Below, piece after piece: positions 23,505 through 31,735 of a stretch of DNA of 38,873 nucleotides. A model generated the notes under the pieces. The model saw only the letters and a list, made by a program, of their open reading frames with translations. It was not told where the DNA came from and searched no databases. The stretch's first letter is position 1, and each line of letters starts with the position of its first letter. Source of the stretch: a virus; the IMG/VR virus record IMGVR_UViG_3300035698_011067, positions 1-38,873 of that record. One strand, given 5' to 3'. A program made the position numbers and the translations under genes.

Positions 23505-25048
23505 GAAAATTAATTATATTTATGTTGATGATGATTATGTTAGTTAGTTTTGCAGTTGCAGATTTAACTACTGACAATAGTTTTTATTACAGTTATGATT
23601 TTGGTAATTATTCTGGAACTGATGTTTATGATTTAAGTGTTAATAGTAATGACGCAGTAACAACTAATGGTGCTACTTTAGGAGTAGTGGGAATAATAAA
23701 TACTTCTGTTGATTTGGAAGTGTCTTCTTCACAAGCTATTGATTGTCCTGACATTACAATACATAATAATTGGACATTTTGCAGTTGGTATAAACCTGAA
23801 TCGTTTGATACTGCTGCATCATTAGTTGATGATAACAGTGACCCTAAGATGTACTTAAAAGTTCAAACTAATGGTATTCCGATAGCTAAGATTCAAAAAG
23901 TTACAAACAATTTTATAGCAGGAACTTCTACATTAACAGTAGGAAGTTGGCACCACCTTTGTGCGGTTTGGAACGATAACAACAACACAATTACGATATA
24001 TGTTAATGGTACTGCTGAAGGTTCTAATCACGATAATGTAATAAATATTGTAGATGGTTTAGATGTTAAATACGTTGGTGCAAGTGACACCTTAGCTAGT
24101 GAATGTGACGGATTACTTGATGAATCTGCTTTATGGTTAAGGGTTTTATCTAACGCAGAAATATTTGAGTTGTACAATAAAACAAATCCATACACTCCTA
24201 CTGGACCAACTTACTTTGCAGTTACTGCAAAATCTGCATACGATGATTCAGCATTAACAGACTTCGCTATTAATATGACTAATGGAAATGGAAGTGTTTA
24301 TACTTATGATGATATTGCTGGGACTGTGACAACAGACTTTTTACCAACTGATATTAATGATTGGAACTTGACGTTCTGGAATAAGACAGGGTATGAAAAC
24401 AAAGACGAATTAAATTATAATATTAGTTCTGATTTAGAGTTTAGTGTGATACCAACAGCAACACCAACAATTACACAGAACACTTTCAACGTGACAAGTG
24501 CTTATCAAGACCCTACAGTTTGGCAAAGTGATTACAACGATACGGTTTACACACAAGACAGAACTCCAACAACTACGTTTAATATTAGTATCAGAAGTAA
24601 CTGTTCTGTAAGTAGAACTTCTAACAATTACAGCTCTATGATTAGTGCCAATGCCGATAGTAAATGTGCCACAACTAATGTAACTGAACAAAGTTGCACA
24701 GTGCCTAGCAGTGATAAATTAATTGACGGTCCACAATGGTTATACTTTTCTTGTATAAGTGAGTACGGTTATGAATCTGCTAGTTATGGATTCAAAGGAA
24801 ACATCTCACAAGATTATGAGTTCATTGGAAATGTTACTGATTCAGATAGTAATGCAATAGCAAATGCCACAGTAGTTATTGTTTATCAAAATAACAATAC
24901 TGTGTTTAATATCAGTACTGCAAATGCAACAGGATATATTGACAACGTATTTTTCAATAATCCTTTATTGAACTTTACAATTTATGGATATAATCCAAGT
25001 AATGAATCACAGGGAGGAGACATTGATGTCTTCGTAAGGGGTAGTTGA
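23501..25048 (+). CDS. Exported LamG-domain protein
   Basis: A 515-aa protein with a signal peptide (MRKLIIFMLMMIMLVSFAVA). Residues about 25-230 are a laminin-G/concanavalin-like domain, with the diagnostic WTFCSWYKPES, GSWHHLCAVWNDNNNTITIY and GLLDESALWLRVLSNAEI. The C-terminal half consists of Ig-like or carboxypeptidase-regulatory-like beta domains (FIGNVTDSDSNAIANATVVI). Sequons are frequent. LamG domains bind sugars or glycoproteins, so this is a probable surface adhesin. The architecture is common in DPANN archaeal surface proteins, from memory, and suggests capture from the host. Confidence 0.82.
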   Translation: MRKLIIFMLMMIMLVSFAVADLTTDNSFYYSYDFGNYSGTDVYDLSVNSNDAVTTNGATLGVVGIINTSVDLEVSSSQAIDCPDITIHNNWTFCSWYKPESFDTAASLVDDNSDPKMYLKVQTNGIPIAKIQKVTNNFIAGTSTLTVGSWHHLCAVWNDNNNTITIYVNGTAEGSNHDNVINIVDGLDVKYVGASDTLASECDGLLDESALWLRVLSNAEIFELYNKTNPYTPTGPTYFAVTAKSAYDDSALTDFAINMTNGNGSVYTYDDIAGTVTTDFLPTDINDWNLTFWNKTGYENKDELNYNISSDLEFSVIPTATPTITQNTFNVTSAYQDPTVWQSDYNDTVYTQDRTPTTTFNISIRSNCSVSRTSNNYSSMISANADSKCATTNVTEQSCTVPSSDKLIDGPQWLYFSCISEYGYESASYGFKGNISQDYEFIGNVTDSDSNAIANATVVIVYQNNNTVFNISTANATGYIDNVFFNNPLLNFTIYGYNPSNESQGGDIDVFVRGS

Positions 25049-25050
25049 TA

Positions 25051-25440
25051 ATGAAGAAAATAATTATTTTATGTATTTTTGTTTTATTTATTCCTCTTAA
25101 CTTAGCATACAGTCCTCCAGGATATAACAGTTGGACTTTAGTGTTACCTTCTGATTATTCAGCTCCAGGTTACAATAATTTTACATTAGTACTTGGAGAA
25201 GTAATCCCACCTTCTGATACTTGTACTTATTCAGGGAGTGGTAATTGGCAGATAGATTGTGATGATACTTGTAATTTAACGATTAACACAGATTTGTTAG
25301 GAAATAATATAACTATTAACGGAACTGGAACTACTACAATAACAGCAAATTTAACAAATTATACACAGATTGATATTTATGGAACTGACAGTTCTAATAG
25401 ATGTGTTGTGGAATGTAAAAATAATGGGTGTTTCAAATAA
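25051..25440 (+). CDS. Small exported repeat protein, 129 aa
   Basis: Starts at ATG 25051 (the TTG at 25045 lies in the previous stop region). Signal peptide MKKIIILCIFVLFIPLNLAY, then two near-repeats of the form PPGYNSWTLVL / APGYNNFTLVL, then a Cys-containing beta region (CTYSGSGNWQIDCDDTCNLT) with many sequons. The last pattern occurs widely in surface proteins of Woesearchaeota and Pacearchaeota, as far as I recall. Short length suggests a small adhesin or a fragment of a larger one. Confidence 0.65.
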   Translation: MKKIIILCIFVLFIPLNLAYSPPGYNSWTLVLPSDYSAPGYNNFTLVLGEVIPPSDTCTYSGSGNWQIDCDDTCNLTINTDLLGNNITINGTGTTTITANLTNYTQIDIYGTDSSNRCVVECKNNGCFK

Positions 25441-25518
25441 AATGCATAATAAACCACACACAGAAATAGGAAAAGAAAATATTAAAATTAATTCCAAACA
25501 CAACAGATGGAGGAAATC

Positions 25519-26697
25519 ATGACAACAACATATATTCCAAATGCAGAAACCTTAACTGGTGCTGATCTTACTGGATCTTCTGGTGATACTGGAAGGATTT
25601 TTACATTAGCTAATTCTGACGCTATTGCTGCACAAATGCAATTATTAGTATCAGAAGCTATTCAACAAATCACTGAGAACTTTACATTCGATACTGGAAC
25701 TAATGCCATAACTTTTATTGGTCCTGTTTGGGATAGTCAACCAATTCAGATAGATTACTTTACTGCTACTACAACTCCCACTCCTAGTGGTTCTTATTAT
25801 GCCGATACTTTACAGATAGTGAGATTTTCTGGAATAGGTATTGCTGTAGAAACTGAAGATTTAGGAACTGGAGATGATGCTAACAAATCATTTGATAGTG
25901 ATCATGGAAATATAATCACTGATTCTTATACTGTTTATTATGGTCCAGCAGGTAACTCTTCAAATTCTTTAACAGAAATGACAGAGGGAACTCATTATCA
26001 AATATTCAAAGACGATGGCAGGATTTTACTTTTAACTGCAGGAGTGACTGCATTAAGTACAGATGAACTTTATATCAGTTATACTCATTCACCGAAACAA
26101 TCCGATACAGTTCTTACAACTTACCTTCCAGCAGCTCAGGCAGAAGTAGAGAAAAAAACTGCAAACTATTGGGGAGAAGTAAAAACAAGTGTAGAGTATT
26201 TTGACGGTTACGATTCAGGCTATCCACAAACAGATGAACCTTACGGAACTCAGATAGAATCATACCCTGAATTTGAATTGTTTAACAAAAGTGTAGAAAC
26301 TATTACTTCAGTATTATTTTTAGATAGAGAAGGTGGAACTGATACAACTTTAGAAACAACTCAGTACAGGATAATTACTACTGATGATATGCACGATTCA
26401 AGATTATTAATTAACACCAGTGTACCAAACGGTAAAGCAAATGTTCAAGTGACTTATACTCATGGTTATAGTACCGTTCCTGCATTGGTTCAGGAACTGA
26501 CTGCATTAACTGCAGGAATGATGGCTTTAGTAAACATCTCTGGAGGATCTTATTCAGCAATAAGTACTTACACTTTGGGTAGAAAGAATTTTAGTATAGG
26601 TCAACAGTACGTTAATATCGAATCTTCACTTAAACAATTACGATTGAGGGCAGAGACAATAATTTCAGATTTAGGAGAGAGGTTTGCTTTTGCATAA
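25519..26697 (+). CDS. Putative head-tail connector with inserted beta domains
   Basis: A 392-aa protein with GGAGG 6 nt before ATG 25519 (preferred to 25507). The N-terminal and middle parts are beta domains of the sort seen in virion proteins (FDSDHGNIITDSYTVYYG, THYQIFKDDGRILLL). The C-terminal 100 residues are helical (ALVQELTALTAGMMALVNIS, then a polar helix), resembling gp6-type connectors that sit under the portal. No export signal. Position at the head of the connector-tail block supports the call; sequence alone does not prove it. Confidence 0.6.
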   Translation: MTTTYIPNAETLTGADLTGSSGDTGRIFTLANSDAIAAQMQLLVSEAIQQITENFTFDTGTNAITFIGPVWDSQPIQIDYFTATTTPTPSGSYYADTLQIVRFSGIGIAVETEDLGTGDDANKSFDSDHGNIITDSYTVYYGPAGNSSNSLTEMTEGTHYQIFKDDGRILLLTAGVTALSTDELYISYTHSPKQSDTVLTTYLPAAQAEVEKKTANYWGEVKTSVEYFDGYDSGYPQTDEPYGTQIESYPEFELFNKSVETITSVLFLDREGGTDTTLETTQYRIITTDDMHDSRLLINTSVPNGKANVQVTYTHGYSTVPALVQELTALTAGMMALVNISGGSYSAISTYTLGRKNFSIGQQYVNIESSLKQLRLRAETIISDLGERFAFA

Positions 26698-27086
26698 TGG
26701 TAACCACTAGAGCTACTGGAAGTAATTCTTCAATTTTCAGACTGAACTTTCAAATTTACTTAGAAGATTTTGGTACTAAAGTTACAAGGTCTAGAACAAC
26801 AGTAGTTAAGGATTCAATGAAAAGAGTTACTTCATCTTCTACTGTAACTGCTTCTTACGATGCAGACATTCAATGGGTGAATAAGAAAAATTTACTTCAT
26901 TTAAATGTTGGTGATGTTAAAGTAGGTGATGGTATGTTGTTTGTAAAACACACTGCAGACATTTTATTAGAGGATGAGATTACTTACAATTCTAAACAAT
27001 GGAGAGTAGTTTCTCAGATGGAAGGAGAACAAGTTGCAGGAGATGTTATCTATCTCGGTTTCATTATAAGAAAAAACGCACAATGA
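26697..27086 (+). CDS. Putative head-closure (stopper) protein
   Basis: A 129-aa protein with a beta-barrel-like C-terminal half (VGDGMLFVKHTADILLEDEI and WRVVSQMEGEQVAGDVIYLG), as in SPP1 gp16-type stopper and related phage proteins; the phrase 'vGDxxxFvkhxxdI' is typical for them. It overlaps neighbours by 1 base and 4 bases, before the HK97 gp10-like gene, which is the usual order. Confidence 0.6.
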   Translation: MVTTRATGSNSSIFRLNFQIYLEDFGTKVTRSRTTVVKDSMKRVTSSSTVTASYDADIQWVNKKNLLHLNVGDVKVGDGMLFVKHTADILLEDEITYNSKQWRVVSQMEGEQVAGDVIYLGFIIRKNAQ

Positions 27087-27517
27087 AATTAAACTTTAAT
27101 GTCAGTCTAAAAGGATTTGGTAAAAACAAAAAGAAAGTTCTTAACAGTGGTAGGCGTGTTTTAATGAAATCTATGTTTAAGATGGAAGAACTAGCTATCC
27201 AAAAAGCTCCACATGATATGGGACAACTTAGACAGAAGATAACGTTATTTCCTCAGATACTTGCAAATGAATATTATTTAGTTTCAGGTGCTGCTTATTC
27301 TGCTGCAATGGAATACGGATCAAGACCGTTTTATGCTCCTATCAAACCACTTAAAGAATGGGCTGCAAGGAAATTAGGTGATGAGAATATTGGTTATGCT
27401 ATCAGAGCTAAAATAGCTAAGGAAGGTATCACTGCACATCCTTATTTTCGTCCGTCGTTCAATGAAGTTGTTACTTTTTGGTATCCTCAGTTCTTAAAAC
27501 AAGAATATCAAAAATAA
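27083..27517 (+). CDS. HK97 gp10-like neck/tail-completion protein
   Basis: A 144-aa protein using ATG 27083 (overlap ATGA with the stopper gene). Family features: an early helix (SGRRVLMKSMFKMEELAIQK), then APHDMGQLRQKI, then the signature AAYSAAMEYGSRPF followed by ITAHPYFRPSF near the C-terminus. HK97 gp10 proteins seal the neck and attach the tail. A well supported call. Confidence 0.85.
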   Translation: MKLNFNVSLKGFGKNKKKVLNSGRRVLMKSMFKMEELAIQKAPHDMGQLRQKITLFPQILANEYYLVSGAAYSAAMEYGSRPFYAPIKPLKEWAARKLGDENIGYAIRAKIAKEGITAHPYFRPSFNEVVTFWYPQFLKQEYQK

Positions 27518-27520
27518 ATT

Positions 27521-27536
27521 AGTTGTATTTAATAAT
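27521..27536 (+). promoter_or_regulatory. Late promoter 3 before the tail genes
   Basis: AGTTGTATTTAATAAT followed by GTCAATACCTTA, the same core as 13235 and 16331. Here the ATG is 94 nt away, so the tail transcript has a leader of about 60-65 nt with a palindrome. Confidence 0.6.
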
Positions 27537-27573
27537 GTCAATACCTTACTAAATTCTATTCAGATTACCGATG

Positions 27574-27611
27574 CTCTCATGAGAGAGGATAAAATTTATA
27601 ATCCAAGAGGA
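27574..27611 (+). promoter_or_regulatory. Palindrome in the tail-operon leader
   Basis: CTCTCATGAGAG (27575-27586) is a perfect 12-bp palindrome that can form a short hairpin. Its GAGAG arm is followed by GGAT...ATCC and by the ribosome site GAGGAG (27608-27613). It could regulate translation, as at the other two leaders, but no loop-to-SD complement as good as those was found. Confidence 0.35.
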
Positions 27612-27621
27612 GAAAAGATAA

Positions 27622-28335
27622 ATGACTACTTATTACATGGACAATGAAGATTACGTTTCAGATTTTCTAAGAGTACATCTTACAGATCCTAGAGCTAGGT
27701 CTGAAGCAACAGAATCTCAATCATTTAGTCCTATTGCTTCTGCAACTGTAATTACTTTAGCTGCACCAACTACTGGAAGTGTTTCTTGTGTGACTTCTGT
27801 TACTATCGATGGTTCAACCAGTGGTGCAAAGAAATGGCAAGATTACTATTGGGATTATCAAAACGGTACATTAACTTTCTTTTCGGCTTTCGCAGGTACT
27901 GAAACTGTTGTTGTGACATATAAGTATGGGACAACTAATTGGATTTATTCAGACAGGCCTGATGATCAAATTTCTGCTCCAAACTTTCCAAGAATATCTG
28001 TATTTACTGTTGCTGCTCCAGGAAATCAACTGGGTAATTATGAAGCACCAGTAGAAACATCATCTTCACTTCAAATAGATGTATGGAGTAAAGACGGATA
28101 TGTTAAAACAATTAATAGTAGAGCTTATGCAAACGAATACATGGTAAGATATTTAGGGAATCAAATCACTGCTGCATTTACTGATAGTATGTCAGATTTA
28201 TTTCCTTCGTTATATGATTATAAATTAATTTCAGGTGTTAGAACTGCTCCTTACAGTGATGAGTATCAAGCTTTTCATGGTATAGTTGAAATAAATTTGA
28301 GAGGAATAACATCAGGATTTATTAAAACAGATTAA
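27622..28335 (+). CDS. Putative tail terminator with inserted beta domain
   Basis: A 237-aa protein. The N-terminal 20 residues and the C-terminal 110 residues (DVWSKDGYVKTINSRAYANE through the end) resemble tail-terminator proteins. Residues about 30-100 are an added beta domain (GSVSCVTSVTIDGSTSGAKK, TVVVTYKYGTTNW). It directly precedes the tail tube gene, which fits the usual order. The assignment is contextual. Confidence 0.6.
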   Translation: MTTYYMDNEDYVSDFLRVHLTDPRARSEATESQSFSPIASATVITLAAPTTGSVSCVTSVTIDGSTSGAKKWQDYYWDYQNGTLTFFSAFAGTETVVVTYKYGTTNWIYSDRPDDQISAPNFPRISVFTVAAPGNQLGNYEAPVETSSSLQIDVWSKDGYVKTINSRAYANEYMVRYLGNQITAAFTDSMSDLFPSLYDYKLISGVRTAPYSDEYQAFHGIVEINLRGITSGFIKTD

Positions 28336-28358
28336 ATAATTATGAGGTTAAATTAAAA

Positions 28359-29324
28359 ATGGGATTAACAGAAGAATTTTTGGTTGGGAAGAGAGAAAGA
28401 GCTTCTTGGGTAATAGAATCAACTTACGGAGATGGTGGAACTATGTCTGGTGGAGAAATAGTTGGCTTAGATGTAACTATTGAACCTAACTGGGATTTAG
28501 GATGGCAAGAAATATTAGCTTCTGGAGCAGATAATAGAAACGTTCAGGGAAGAGAGAAAGGTCCGTTATCGTTACCTTATACAATGACATTCATTCCCGT
28601 AAATTGGAGATGGTTAAAATATATATTTGACGTTGCTGATGCAGATGATTCAGGAACGAAAACACATACTTTCACAGTTGCAAATTCATTAAACACTTGG
28701 GGTTTAGAGTGGGCTAAAAGACATACAGTTAATCACGTTCTAACTACTGTGGGAAATTTCTGTAAAACTTCAACACTTAGATTTACTAAAGCTACTGGAG
28801 AAGGAAACGATGGGTATCTTAGAATAGCTATGAGTTGTGTTGGTCAGGATGATTCACAAGGATCTTCAGTAACTTCTTTAAGCAGTATTACAGATAAAGG
28901 TTATCAGTTTAGAATGGCTAAATGGACTACTAATTCTGTTGAAATCAAAGAAGTAAATAACGGTGAGATAACTTTTGATACTGGTGTAGATGAAAACGAT
29001 AGTAGGTATTGTAATTCTACTTATGATTCAAAAATCGGATCTCCTATTCCAAAAATTAACAGGTTCAGTGGAAGGTTTAACATCAACATTAAAGATAAAA
29101 GCTTTTATGATTTATGGGCTGCTGGAACTGTGGTTGGTGGAACTAATACTTTCTTATTTGACAGGGATGGAACTGGTGACGATCAATTATTAATTACGTT
29201 CAGTAATTTCATTATACATCAAGCTGTGGCACCTACTACTCTTGATGGAGTAACAAATGTGGATATTATTTGGACTGCAGACAGTGCAACACTAATCAGT
29301 CGTGATGATATCACAGCATACTGA
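28359..29324 (+). CDS. Tail tube (major tail) protein
   Basis: A 321-aa protein, start ATG 28359 after TATGAGG. It is of the archaeal and bacterial tube type: RASWVIESTYGDGGT at the start, the 'SGADNRNVQGREKGPLSL' region, and long beta strands to the end, finishing DSATLISRDDITAY. It precedes the tail assembly chaperone genes, as normal. A polymer of it makes the tail shaft of a siphovirus-like tail. Confident from position and the pattern of polar beta strands. Confidence 0.75.
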   Translation: MGLTEEFLVGKRERASWVIESTYGDGGTMSGGEIVGLDVTIEPNWDLGWQEILASGADNRNVQGREKGPLSLPYTMTFIPVNWRWLKYIFDVADADDSGTKTHTFTVANSLNTWGLEWAKRHTVNHVLTTVGNFCKTSTLRFTKATGEGNDGYLRIAMSCVGQDDSQGSSVTSLSSITDKGYQFRMAKWTTNSVEIKEVNNGEITFDTGVDENDSRYCNSTYDSKIGSPIPKINRFSGRFNINIKDKSFYDLWAAGTVVGGTNTFLFDRDGTGDDQLLITFSNFIIHQAVAPTTLDGVTNVDIIWTADSATLISRDDITAY

Positions 29325-29335
29325 GGGAAAATAAA

Positions 29336-29704
29336 ATGGATTATAAAGATGATTTTGTTAATGAAGAACTGGTTGAGTTTGATATAGAAGGAAGGAAATT
29401 CAGTTACAAACCTGTGACAGCTGGAGAGGAAAATGATTGGCTTAATGAATATATAGTTCCTAGTGAAGATAATAAACGAATGATCCAGGACACCAGTAAG
29501 TTGAACAAATGTAAAGTAAGAAATTTGAAGCAAGTTCCCTACACAAAAGAAGATATCAAGGGATTAATTCAAGTTGATAAATCATGGGATCAGTTAAACA
29601 TTAATCAACGATGGAATGTTTTAAGCAAACTTAAACCTAAAATATTTAGTGACATAATTATTAATATTAATAGAATAGATAATCCTGTTAAAAAAAAAAG
29701 TTAA
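29336..29704 (+). CDS. Tail assembly chaperone, zero-frame form
   Basis: A 122-aa acidic-to-basic protein (FDIEGRKFSYKPVTAGEEND, then a helical and basic end). It ends with KKKS coded in a run of ten A, where ribosomes can slip. It corresponds to lambda gpG: the unshifted chaperone that coats the tape measure. It lies exactly between the tube and tape measure genes. Confidence 0.78.
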   Translation: MDYKDDFVNEELVEFDIEGRKFSYKPVTAGEENDWLNEYIVPSEDNKRMIQDTSKLNKCKVRNLKQVPYTKEDIKGLIQVDKSWDQLNINQRWNVLSKLKPKIFSDIIININRIDNPVKKKS

Positions 29705-29931
29705 TTGAAAGTATTTTCCTAGCTGACACTAAAGTTGGGTTCATGATTGAAGGTAAAGACTTATTGGATTGGTGGAAATATTTAGCTTGGACAAAGGGCA
29801 TAAGTCCTTATGAATTCAGGAAATGTCAAAAACGTGATTTGAAAACTATCATGGAAATTGAACAAGTAATTAACCAAAAGAAATCAAGGGAAGCTGCAGT
29901 TAAGGAAGCTATCTCAAAAATCAAATGGTGA
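29336..29931 (+). CDS. Tail assembly chaperone, -1 frameshift fusion (G-T type)
   Basis: After the A10 run at 29690-29699 the -1 frame stays open without any stop: LIESIFLADTKVGFMIEGKD and onwards to 29931, adding about 77 residues to about 121 (about 198 aa in total). The second half also has its own ATG at 29743 but no ribosome site, so the frameshift explains it better. This is the conserved G/GT arrangement of long-tailed phages, known from lambda. Coordinates cover both frames, so the region is not one continuous frame. A sequencing error in the A run is the alternative. Confidence 0.78.
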
Positions 29932-29936
29932 TATAA

Positions 29937-30740
29937 ATGGTCGCAGTAGCTGAAATGAATATTAAAGGAACTTTAGATACAACTGAAATAGACAATGGTT
30001 TAAGAAGAGTTGATCAAGGTATGGGTAAAGTTAAAGGTCAAACTAAATCCACGTTTTCTAGTATGGGTTTATTGTCAAACACTGTTTCTCAATTAGCTAA
30101 AGGTTTACTTACTGTTGGAACTGTTGGAGTTTCTGCTTTAACTGCATTGGCAAGTAAAGCTCCTGCTGTAGCTCCTGCATTAGCTAAAATGCAAATTGGT
30201 ATAATGAAGATAAGTCATTCTATGGGTAGAGTAATGGCCCCGATTTTTGAGTCTGTTGCTAACGATTTAATTCCTGCAATGGGAAGTGCACTGGATAGGT
30301 TCTCTCCTCAGATAGGATCTTTTGTAGGATCTGTATCAGAAGGAATAGGAAAATTCTCAGGAGCATTAAAAGACATGGATTTATCACGATTAATTCCTTT
30401 CAGTGCATCTGCATTGGCTGGAGCAGCTGCTGGATTTGCACTTGGTGGTTGGCCTGGAGCTTTCATTGGTTTATCGTTAGGTGCAGCAATAGGTACTGCT
30501 TTAATCCCTAACGTGACTGACGAATCAAAAGAAAAGTATGGTGCATTTGCTGAAACAGCAACTGCTAATCAACAACAGAAAACATTCTTTGAAGAAGGAA
30601 GAGGAGTAAACGAGTTTGGAAAAGGACAAGTTCTTGCAGCAAAGACTGGTATTAATGCAGTGATAGATACAATAGAATGGTTAATTAAAGCAGCTTCAGC
30701 AAAAAAGAGATCTTATGCATCTCCAAATTCGGTGAGTTAA
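29937..30740 (+). CDS. Very short tape measure protein
   Basis: A 267-aa protein rich in Ala, Gly, Ser and Leu: an early polar helix (ATG at 29937, also a Met at 29955), then hydrophobic helices (TVGVSALTALASKAPAVAPA, SALAGAAAGFALGGWPGAFI). Position after the chaperone pair and before distal tail genes fits. Tape measure length sets tail length at about 1.5 angstrom per residue, which suggests a tail near 40 nm, far shorter than usual siphovirus tails. A TMP this short is rare; it could also be a fusion of a TMP remnant, but the gene looks intact. Confidence 0.72.
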   Translation: MVAVAEMNIKGTLDTTEIDNGLRRVDQGMGKVKGQTKSTFSSMGLLSNTVSQLAKGLLTVGTVGVSALTALASKAPAVAPALAKMQIGIMKISHSMGRVMAPIFESVANDLIPAMGSALDRFSPQIGSFVGSVSEGIGKFSGALKDMDLSRLIPFSASALAGAAAGFALGGWPGAFIGLSLGAAIGTALIPNVTDESKEKYGAFAETATANQQQKTFFEEGRGVNEFGKGQVLAAKTGINAVIDTIEWLIKAASAKKRSYASPNSVS

Positions 30741-30743
30741 AAC

Positions 30744-31733
30744 ATGAAAATCGAAGAATATGATCCAGTCAGTACTACTTCAAGAGCAAGGACTTCAAAC
30801 GTATCAACAATAATTACCAGTTCAGCACATAATTTAATTACTGGAGAGACAGTTACAATCTCAGGACTAGGTGGTTCTGATTATAATGATAGTGATGTTA
30901 CAGTTACGGTTACCGATACTGTAACTTTTACTTATGCCAATACTGGATCTAACGAAGGAACTACTGCTGACACTGCAGGAAATGTTTATGCTAATTTCAC
31001 GTTCCCTTACAGTTCAAATTTACATAGTGAAGATTTAGGTAAGTTTGTAGATCAAAGGGATTACGCTTATGCTTTCAGTTATTTTGGTATGACAAATCCT
31101 ATCAAAAGCAAGAAAGCAATAACAATTAACGGACATTTTAACGGTACAAATAAAAGCACAGATTATAACTTTCTTTACAAACATTGTAATTCTAACAAGA
31201 TCAAGAAATTATATTTCAGTACTGATAAGTTTGCAATTGTATTTCCTATTACTTGTAAAAGAACAGACACTGGAAGTAGAACAAACTTCATAGATTACGT
31301 TGCACCTTTTGTATCTCCTTTTGGAATTCTGTTTGATGACACTCAGAAAAGTGGTAATAATTCTGCTTCAGGTAAAAACGAAGGAAACACTTTAACTCCT
31401 ATCGAGAAAATTACAGGAACTGTAACTGACACTCAATTAGTAACAATACAAGATGGAGAAGGTAATGGATTCACGTTTACTGCAAATGCTTCTGGAACTG
31501 TAACAATAGAATTAATTACTTTACTAGATTTAGGAAGTGACAATTATTTTACTGAATACATCTATGCTTCCATTGGAGGCACTAGACAAGTTCTGAAGGT
31601 CGCTAACAATAGTAAATCTATGTTATTAAGTTTAGGTCCTGGACAATCTCTTTCAAATTTATTTTCTGGAGGGACAGTAACTAACATCACAACTCCTTTA
31701 TTCTTTTTTAGGGATGGACATTCATCTGATTAA
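30744..31733 (+). CDS. Distal tail protein with FCCH-like beta domain
   Basis: A 329-aa protein. Residues about 20-80 are a virion beta domain (SSAHNLITGETVTISGLGGS) of the FCCH-like type seen in many tail proteins. The body (FVDQRDYAYAFSYFGMTNPI onwards) corresponds by position to Dit-like distal tail proteins that link tube and baseplate. No export signal. Family placement is by context and general pattern. Confidence 0.6.
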   Translation: MKIEEYDPVSTTSRARTSNVSTIITSSAHNLITGETVTISGLGGSDYNDSDVTVTVTDTVTFTYANTGSNEGTTADTAGNVYANFTFPYSSNLHSEDLGKFVDQRDYAYAFSYFGMTNPIKSKKAITINGHFNGTNKSTDYNFLYKHCNSNKIKKLYFSTDKFAIVFPITCKRTDTGSRTNFIDYVAPFVSPFGILFDDTQKSGNNSASGKNEGNTLTPIEKITGTVTDTQLVTIQDGEGNGFTFTANASGTVTIELITLLDLGSDNYFTEYIYASIGGTRQVLKVANNSKSMLLSLGPGQSLSNLFSGGTVTNITTPLFFFRDGHSSD

Positions 31734-31735
31734 AA

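Noticed and set aside
25441-25518. Possible separate promoter before the connector gene (AATATTAAAATTAATT)
   Set aside because: AT-rich but without the BRE or the AGTTG block of the other promoters; the cassette upstream may simply read through.
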